The notes beneath the pieces were generated by a model. That model saw only the letters and a program-made list of their open reading frames with translations, did no database searches and was not told where the DNA came from. DNA of 64,000 nt from Phialocephala subalpina (taxonomy: Eukaryota > Ascomycota > Leotiomycetes > Helotiales > Mollisiaceae): contig FJOG01000029.1 of assembly GCA_900073065.1 (NCBI GenBank), positions 507,210-571,209 on the forward strand, given 5' to 3'. Position 1 is the stretch's first letter, and every line of letters begins with the position of its first letter. Position numbers and translations under genes: made by a program. This document shows positions 57,081-64,000 of the stretch, in pieces.

Positions 57081-59029
57081 CGTGACTAACAATCTTGGTG
57101 TTGACCTTGACTTTGGTGTTGACAACGGTGGTGACGAAGAAAGCAAAGAAGAAAGCTGCAAGAATTCCACGAAGCCATGCATGGTAGCATCCTTATATTC
57201 GCGTGGTGCAGGCCCCAGATATCACCCCACAAATGCCGAAGCAGGGGAACTTGTTCGTAGATTCTTCTGTCAGGTGGGCGTCATATAGAATTTGCAATGA
57301 CTGGGTAGGAAGACTTGGTGTTATTGAAACAATTTACGATTGTTTTCAGCCGCCAACCGGCAATATTGTCACCAAGCGCAAAACTGAAATCTACCGTATT
57401 ACACCGCGCGCGACTTGGGACGACGTTCTCAGATCCCGTGGACAAATACGTGGTACAAGGAATCGGACAATTGGTAAATTCTGGGGTGTGGAGTTGTGGG
57501 GTGTGGAGTTGTGGGGTGTGGGGAGCTGGGATTTCGGGTAGAGTTATATATACAGTGAAATGTGACATTACAGCCTCAGGCGGAGGGATAATATCAACAA
57601 CAAGGAGGGCTGGGACTTCTCAAATATTGTGTATCTCTTTCGTGATCGTAGTGACAGTATTTCGCATGGCTTATCGGTCCTTCGCAAACTTGTGATCGCC
57701 CAAGATGCATCTTGCAGTATCAACGACTTCCTGTATCGCTGAGTATTTGGATTACAAAGATGTCGGCGCTTGACTAAGATCAGGCAAAAAAGCATGATTT
57801 AGAAAAAATTTGAACTACGGGTAATTGCGAAAATTAGAGGCAAAAAGTTTGCATGTACCGGTACAACACCCATGAACCTCGCTTCTTCCCTCGTGGCAGC
57901 CATGCAGGATGATTAAGGAGGCTTAATTTCGAGAAAATCAGCAATTCCTTCCTTACATATCATATCTGACAGGAGATCCTTCCTTTTTCCTTGGTCACTG
58001 GGCGGCTCGAGCCTCGTGACCTTGCGTGGGAAATGTAAAATATTGCTGAGGATTTTGCTGAGCGACGTATTCAAGGACTGATATGCGACATGATTAAGAA
58101 CGCTTTGAAGAGCAGAGATGATCGATATGAAGTCAAACTTCCAATGTGATGTGATCTCGGAGTCACGTGGGGAGTAGAAATTTCCACTTCCCCCATTCCA
58201 ATGATGTACCACCATTGCCGTCAAATCTCTATCTGAGAGTGGTTTTGTGTCTAGAAAATGTGGCCAAATTATCTATAGTACATCGCAGGACAGTGCTTGA
58301 AGACTCGATGACTCTTGCTGCTCAGTTCTAGCAGGCTTAGCCCAGGCACTCATCGCAGGAGCCTCCTGAGATGTGCTGTCCTATCACCCGTGGGCTTCTG
58401 ATTGAAGTGCACGGTCTTGACTACGGACTACGACGAGCGGAGTGCATCTCAATAACGTGATGGCTGCACACAGATCGATGCAGTAATGTACCCATCACTT
58501 GTCAAAGGCACACGTGGCTGGACGCCAGACCAACATTGACAAAGAAATGACATTGAGCATTACAGAAGAGTGGTTGCAGCAACTGAAGATCAGATAAACT
58601 CAACAGGAATAGGAAAATAGGCGACCATCGATGGCTGTTGCATCCTCATCGCTACTTGCTAGGAGGAATTCGATGAAGTGTGCTGAAGTTGATTTAGGCT
58701 TTGTGTCCATCAGGCCCGCGATTTGTCAGCAGAGGCATCGCTCCAAGTAATTTCACGAATGTCCCTCCACTAGATCTCGCATTAGTTGTATGCAAACATT
58801 GCAATTGTCCCACTTTGCTACTGACAATCAGGCTTGCCTTTCGATAATGGGAAAGTACTTGGAGAAAACTCTTCACTGGTCACGTGCGGAGGGTGAAGAT
58901 GAGTTAATCATCGTTCATTCATTGTAGGCCATCATTGGGTATCTACGCAAACGCCATTCTAAGTACCTCGAATGCATCCTGCAACTAACTCCCGTAAATC
59001 ATCCGCCCAAACCGATGTATCGTGCATTT
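57081..59029. other. Intergenic, no supported gene
   Basis: It contains the short tandem repeat at 57482-57530 and many stops on both strands. Nothing else is recognised. Confidence 0.5.
57482..57530. repeat. 15-bp tandem repeat GGGGTGTGGAGTTGT
   Basis: Two full copies and partial third copies at both ends. No coding role is supported. Confidence 0.8.
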
Positions 59030-60706
59030 TCAGTAATAATCCTCGCCAGTTCCGAACCAGGTAACACCAGATCGTTTGATAGGCTTTGGGATGGGTTTAC
59101 CGTTGATGAAGCCTGGCTGGTCCTTAATGACAACATTGCCAATTGTGGTGCCACTGCCTGAAGGAGAAGGAGCAAGACCAACAGAAGGCGCAACAGCAGC
59201 AGAAGGTTCATCCGCCGCACGACTGGCTCGACCCGCCCGAACAGCTGCTGGTGCAGGTGCGCCTGCTGAGGATGATGCTGTAGCTCCTGAATGTCGCCCA
59301 CTTCCACGCTGCTTCAATGTCTCCGTTCCGTTGTTCAATCCCTTCATCTGATCATTGGATCTCTTAGTATCATGGTCCTTGGTACACTTGATCGGGCCCG
59401 CAATGGGGGTTTGCGCTAGAAGCTCCTTGCCGATGTTGGCTTTCTTGAAGTTCGGAGGGAGGGCGTTGTAGATTTCTCTGGCGTTATGGGTCATCATGTG
59501 GCTCGCAACCTGAGGCATCTTGAAGGTGAAGTCCTTATACAACGCGGTATTGATGGAGCCAACTGTAATTGTGTCTAAGGTTAAGTTCTCTCGACCGGTG
59601 TGAACGAAGTGGTAGATCATGGCAAGGGTGGCGTCGTTGAAAGTCTCAGGCATGGGAGTTCCTTTCGGGCGTTGGGGTGAGATGTATTCTCCTTTGAAGG
59701 GGGGCCAGACCTTCTTTTTGCCTTTCGGGATAGAGGTACGGGGGCCAGGGGTTGCTTCCTCATCTTCTCCAGCATCCACCATCATCGTATCTCCTTCAGC
59801 ATCAACGGGGTCTAGAACGTCGGTATAGAGGGTTGCATCTTGAACATCGTTGAAGTTCACAGTGCCGGTCATCAATTCCTCCATCGCGCAACCACCTTTG
59901 ATCCACTTGTAGAACATGGTGCTAGGGAAATCGAATTCGGTACCGTCCTTGCATTCTTGGGAAGGAGCAGTATCTCTCATATGAAATTCAAGGAATTGTG
60001 TATTGCTCCGGCAAGCTCGAATGAGGTCACCGAGGGTACATCCTAAGCCATTGATTTGACTTGCATGCTGTGGCTAGTCAGTGATTGCAGCAGGAACGGA
60101 GGTGTAAACATTGCTTACTTTAGCAAGAATCTGAGTGACCTGATCGATCATGGGAAGGGTAAGTCGTGCAGAGTCCTCCTCATAGTAGCCCACGGCAGCG
60201 AAGAAAATGCCAATCGCGTGGCATTGAGACTGCCAAAGCTCACTCTGCGCAGCATCTGGGAAGATCGAGTACCACGCTGATTCATGTCCGATCCAAAGAG
60301 CTACTGGGTCGACGCCAATAGAGTAGAAGGTGATCTTTCTCAATTCAATTGGATCCAGGAGATCAGTGTGGATTTCGGCCTTCATTGATCCCTTCAGGCG
60401 GTGTCTTTGGTCGATCATACCCCTCACGACAACAGTAGACAGGCGCTTCTTTGCCACGATCTCGAGAATATCCGCCACCGATTCCAGGCCAGGGACCGAG
60501 ACTGCCGCGTCCTCTATGTCGAAGATCGGCCAGGAATCCGAGTCGGCCATCACGCTAGAGTTGGAATCTTTCTTGGGAGGTACCTTGTATTCTTGTACTC
60601 GTGGGGGCGGGGATTCTGATCGTGAACGCGCTGGCAGTCGCAGTGTTATGATTAGGCTTTTGGTTAATCGTCCGTCTCGCTTAACTAGTCGTGTTCGTCG
60701 TGCCAT
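59030..60706 (-). CDS. RFTS-like domain protein (DNMT1-RFD resemblance), no methyltransferase part
   Basis: Exons are 60706-60119 and 60067-59030, product 541 residues. A basic N-terminus (MARRTRLVKRDGRL) precedes a folded segment, WPIFDIEDAAVSVPGLESVA ... VDPVALWIGHESAWYSI, which resembles the replication-foci targeting domain of DNMT1-type proteins (pattern IW...AWY). The middle has GTEFDFPSTMFYKWIKGGCA and a helical part; the C-terminal 130 residues are Ala/Pro/Ser/Lys-rich and disordered, ending WFGTGEDYY. No catalytic or BAH motif is seen, so it is not a methyltransferase. A chromatin role is inferred only from the RFTS likeness. Divergent from the PUS4 gene across 309 bp. Confidence 0.68.
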
Positions 60707-61015
60707 TTTATCAGTTCGCGTCGGCGGGTTATCTCCGGTTGTCGGATGTCGGTTGTTGTGTCCATAGGAGGTGAAGATATCGGATCCGATTTATCCGGAC
60801 TTAAGGTCTTGATAAGTGAAAAATCCGAGGAAGGCTAGTAGATACTAGTCTCACGCTAAAGCACTAGCCTCAACCCAGCCTTGCATGACCGAAAAATGTC
60901 AGCTCTGGTTTGTCCCAAAACTGACAGGACATTGAAAAGTAGATATCAATCACGACAACAACAAGTGCGAATGTCCTCCAGAACCATTTGGAAGAGGATG
61001 ACGCAAGGCAAGATT

Positions 61016-62429
61016 ATGGAAGGCGTATTCGGTACGAATATTCTCCAATTATTCCTACAATTGCTAATTATCAACAGCCATCAATAAACCTACCGGTCTT
61101 TCGTCAGCCCAAGTACTGCGCGACTTGCAAACTCACTTCAATCCATCCGAGTTATTTGCACCATGGGTTGAGACCGAGTCGAAGAATCGAGAAAGGGAGA
61201 GTCACAATCAGCGAGGGCGACGGAAACAAAAGAAGATCCAGGTTAAGATTGGACATGGCGGAACTCTCGACCCCTTGGCGACTGGAGTGTTGATTGCAGG
61301 TGTGGGAAAAGGCACCAAGTCTCTGCAAGACTTCCTATTATGCACAAAAGTCTACGAGACCGTAGTACTGTTTGGCACAAGCACGGATACCTATGATCGA
61401 GTCGGAAAAGTCTTGAAGAGAGCGCCTTACGATCACATCACGAAAGAAAAGGTGGAGGAAGCATTAGGCCAGTTTCGTGGGAAATTCATGCAGTTACCGC
61501 CTCTATTCTCTGCTCTCAAAATGAATGGAAAGCCGCTATACGAGTACGCCAGGGAAGGAAAGGAGATACCAAGAGAGATTGAGAGGCGATCGGTCGAGGT
61601 TTTAGACCTTGAGTTGGTGGAATGGATGGAGGGAGGAACACATCAGCATGTCGCTCCAACCGATGAGGCAGGGTATGCAGAAATCAATGTTGCGAATAAG
61701 CTGTGGAAGCAAGAGAATGTACTCCCTCCCAACCGCAGGCGTTCAAGATCTCCTTCGGTCAAAAAGGAAATAGAGGATGAGAAGGCTCAGAGTGTGACCG
61801 AGGATAGCCTGTCGAAAGGGGATGGCATCAAAGAAGAACATGCTGTGAAGGAGGAGACGAATGTTGAGATCAAGGAGAAGGGTGGCACTGAAGAAAAGCA
61901 GCTTCCCAAGGTAGACTCGAAGATGGAGTCCGTAGAGACGAAAGAGACAAGGCCCGACGAAGCACGAGTAGAATTTGAGCAAACGAAGAGAAAATTGACT
62001 GAAGATCAAGACGACCTGGTTCACGAACGACCAGCATCGAAACAACAAAGGTTAGCTGCACCAGAAGAAGCAGTCATGTCTGGTGGATTAGCACCTCCAA
62101 CACCAACACCAGCTACTGAGCAACCCACGCCAACCACACCCGTCGAAGGTTCATCGTCCGAAGCTCCTGCAGTCAAGGGTCCACCAGCAGTCAGACTCCG
62201 AATGACTGTGACATCTGGCTTCTACGTCCGCTCTCTATGTCATGATCTCGGTGCAGCGATTGGATCCGCGGGACTTATGGCCGAGCTGGAGAGGACGAGA
62301 CAAGGAGATTTCGAATTAAACAAGAACGTGCTGGAGTACAAAGACTTGGATGGAGGCGAGAAGGTCTGGGGACCAAAAGTGGAGGCCATGCTTGACGAGT
62401 GGCAGGAGAAAAGCAAGCCGACCTTCTAA
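61016..62429 (+). CDS. PUS4: tRNA pseudouridine-55 synthase PUS4/TruB
   Basis: Exons are 61016-61031 and 61078-62429, product 455 residues. I start at MEGVF because, once spliced, it reads MEGVFAINKPTGLSSAQVLR, the canonical TruB opening. The catalytic motif GHGGTLDPLATGV has the nucleophilic Asp at residue 70. KVYETVVLFGTSTDTYDRVG, QLPPLFSALKMNGKPLYEYA and the late TSGFYVRSLCHDLG are all present. A charged, low-complexity insert of about 170 residues (Lys/Glu-rich, about residues 200-370) separates the last two, as in other fungal PUS4 proteins. It would modify U55 in tRNAs. An in-frame upstream ATG at 60881 gives an unlikely extension. Confidence 0.93.
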
Positions 62430-63159
62430 AGATTAGTAGCCTGAAGCATTCTAAGTCTAGAGCCACGGCAGAGGTGGTGGGTATGTGCTTTGGGAGGTAG
62501 CAGCCCGCAGATTTGTCATAAAACCTCATCGCAATTCAGCATGGGGCGGCACTTATTCAACTCAGATACCCTGGGCTGGCGTATGGTGGGTATATTTGCA
62601 TAGCGAGGCTCGGTTCGTATGATAGGAGACAAAAGCATCCACTCTTTGCGAGTGTCAAAATGGATGCACTTGTCCGTCCTCACCCTTGCATTCTCATATT
62701 GTGAATCTGATGCATGCATGTCTTTGGTGTGCACATTGAGAACTCGAGGACCTAGGACTTTAGGCCTGCAGAATGATGAATTAGAACACAACTCTTCGCA
62801 AGTGTGACAAGTACGCCAGATTTGAAGAATATTTCTTGTTATGTTGACAATTGGTCTTGAGGCCGCTTGGGAGAAAAGTGGAGCTGCATAAGCGAGATGA
62901 ATAGACGTCGAGGAAAGCACATCGACACCACTTTCTTTCTCCTCGTTCAAAACCACCACACCACTTCACAACTCCCACGTAATTTATCGAGGACGAATGC
63001 TAGACTACCCATCGAGCCTGTTCAATTCTCTAGTCAGAAATCCTCAATTGGCCCCAGACGATGTTGAACAAGCTGACCCCTCTGGCTAGTACCTGCACGA
63101 CTTGCCAAATACCATACATCAATGTCACAGGGCGTCTTCAATACTGGGGAGACAACAAG
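62430..63159. other. Intergenic, no supported gene
   Basis: A 147-codon minus frame (62516-62959) has no domain and overlaps the presumed promoter of the next gene; I do not call it. Confidence 0.45.
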
Positions 63160-64000
63160 ATGTGTACCGGAATGACATTAGCCTACTCGCCCTGCGATCA
63201 CCGAACCACCCACTACTCCACGAAATGCACCGACGCACAATGCACCCAACATCGTCTCTTTCCTATAACTTTCGTCAACGGATACTGCATGGCATGCATG
63301 TAAGTGTCAATTCTTAGAGAGCTGTCTCCTCTTTTCGATGCATTGCTCCTCCAAATCATGAATCTGTGCTCTGTGCTCTGTGCTCTGTGCTCTGTGCTCT
63401 GTGCTCTGTGCTCTGTGCTCTTGAAACATCCAGCAGTAGTAGACTGACTGGGAGATTTTGATACAGAGGCTCCGATGAATCCTCCCGATCGAGCTCCTTC
63501 AAGACCGTTGAGACCGTCGGCACCGATGTCTCATCGGACGTCAAGGCCATTGGCGACAAACTCGACACCTTGATCCAATCTTGCGGAGCCATCGCCGGCG
63601 TCGTTAACTCCGAAGCTCAAAGACGTGCCTCAGTCACCAAACCCGTCAAAGTCGCCCAACTCGCTCGCGAAGTAGAACTTGGACCCAGCGATATCAAAGT
63701 TCCCATTAGCAATACGATTATCACAAAGAAGGAGTACGCAGCTGGCAATCTGTTGACGCAGGACATTACGGCTCCAATCATATCCCTCCAAGAAGACCTT
63801 GACAAGCATCTGCAATTCTGGCGGAATGCTTTGGACGAAGCTGTGGAGCGTCAGATGGCTGTGAAGGTAGATCTGAAGACGATGAAGGAGTGTCTCCATG
63901 CTAGCTATCAGTGGTTGGATGATCACACGGGCAAGGCGTTCGAAGAGGCTGAGAAGCAGGTTGCTTCGAGGTGTCAGGAACGGACATATCTTGTAGGATC
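63160..64000 (+). CDS. Cys/His-rich N-terminus plus helical protein, 3' partial
   Basis: The start is MCTGMTLAYSPCDHRTTHYS (ATG 63160); an upstream in-frame ATG at 63061 would add 33 residues. Exon 1 (to 63299) carries closely spaced Cys and His (C-D-H, STKC, C-T-Q-H, CMAC), a possible zinc-binding module found at the start of many fungal hypothetical proteins. The intron 63300-63466 contains a 7-bp microsatellite. Exon 2 (from 63467) is open to the window end and encodes Ser-rich then helical, charged sequence with a Trp-containing segment (DLDKHLQFWRNALDEAVERQ). No domain name is assigned. Confidence 0.72.
63362..63421. repeat. 7-bp microsatellite CTGTGCT inside an intron
   Basis: About eight perfect tandem copies of CTGTGCT between the donor at 63300 and the acceptor at 63466. 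Confidence 0.95.

Noticed and set aside
59076..59351. Ala-rich plus-strand ORF
   Set aside because: It is the antisense of the low-complexity tail of the RFTS-like gene.
62516..62959. 147-codon minus-strand ORF between PUS4 and the last gene
   Set aside because: No domain, and it covers the probable promoter of the Cys/His-rich gene.

Overview
The window looks like genomic DNA of a filamentous ascomycete (Pezizomycotina). The evidence is short GT-AG introns (about 50-110 bp) with CTAAC/CTAAT branch points, a samB/MUB1-type MYND protein, HET, Clr5-ankyrin, DUF3176 and DUF1996 families, and an AT-rich island typical of repeat-induced mutation. A Leotiomycete is my guess, from general resemblance only. 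No tRNA, rRNA or CRISPR array was recognised.

Layout. 1-4 kb: 3' part of a membrane-anchored kelch protein, a small lipidation-like ORF and a broken amidoligase gene. 5-31 kb: a cluster of eleven small paralogous genes, five on the minus strand (here M1-M5, 4989-11498) and six on the plus strand (P1-P6, 20282-30570), flanking the conserved samB gene (13640-15556). Each encodes a 71-84 residue protein with one membrane helix and a tail carrying an R-x-E-H-T-like motif. All share one architecture: a 4-nt first exon (ATGG), a membrane exon of 108-123 nt and a tail exon, with both introns in phase 1. Ten are intact in the parts I can see; M4 is a pseudogene. P1, P2 and P4 lie in diverged direct segmental duplications. 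This family is the best candidate here for an undescribed system; its function is unknown. 30.6-32 kb: an AT-rich island with a perfect 250-bp tandem duplication. 32.8-35.5 kb: a four-exon Clr5-ankyrin gene with near-identical repeats. 36.8 kb: a two-finger C2H2 protein.

38-53.5 kb is an accessory, decaying block: an unassigned ORF cluster, a mutated SUMO copy, a HET gene with one frameshift, a broken multi-membrane-span gene, an amino-acid transporter with one N-terminal frameshift, a 5'-truncated DUF3176 gene, an enoyl-reductase-like gene with two frameshifts and a broken regulator-like gene. Many lesions are single-base changes, so sequencing error must be separated from real decay.

53.6-64 kb returns to intact genes: two secreted proteins (an AA8 heme domain protein and a DUF1996 protein), an RFTS-like nuclear protein candidate divergent from a PUS4/TruB pseudouridine synthase, and the 5' part of a Cys/His-rich helical protein that runs off the window.
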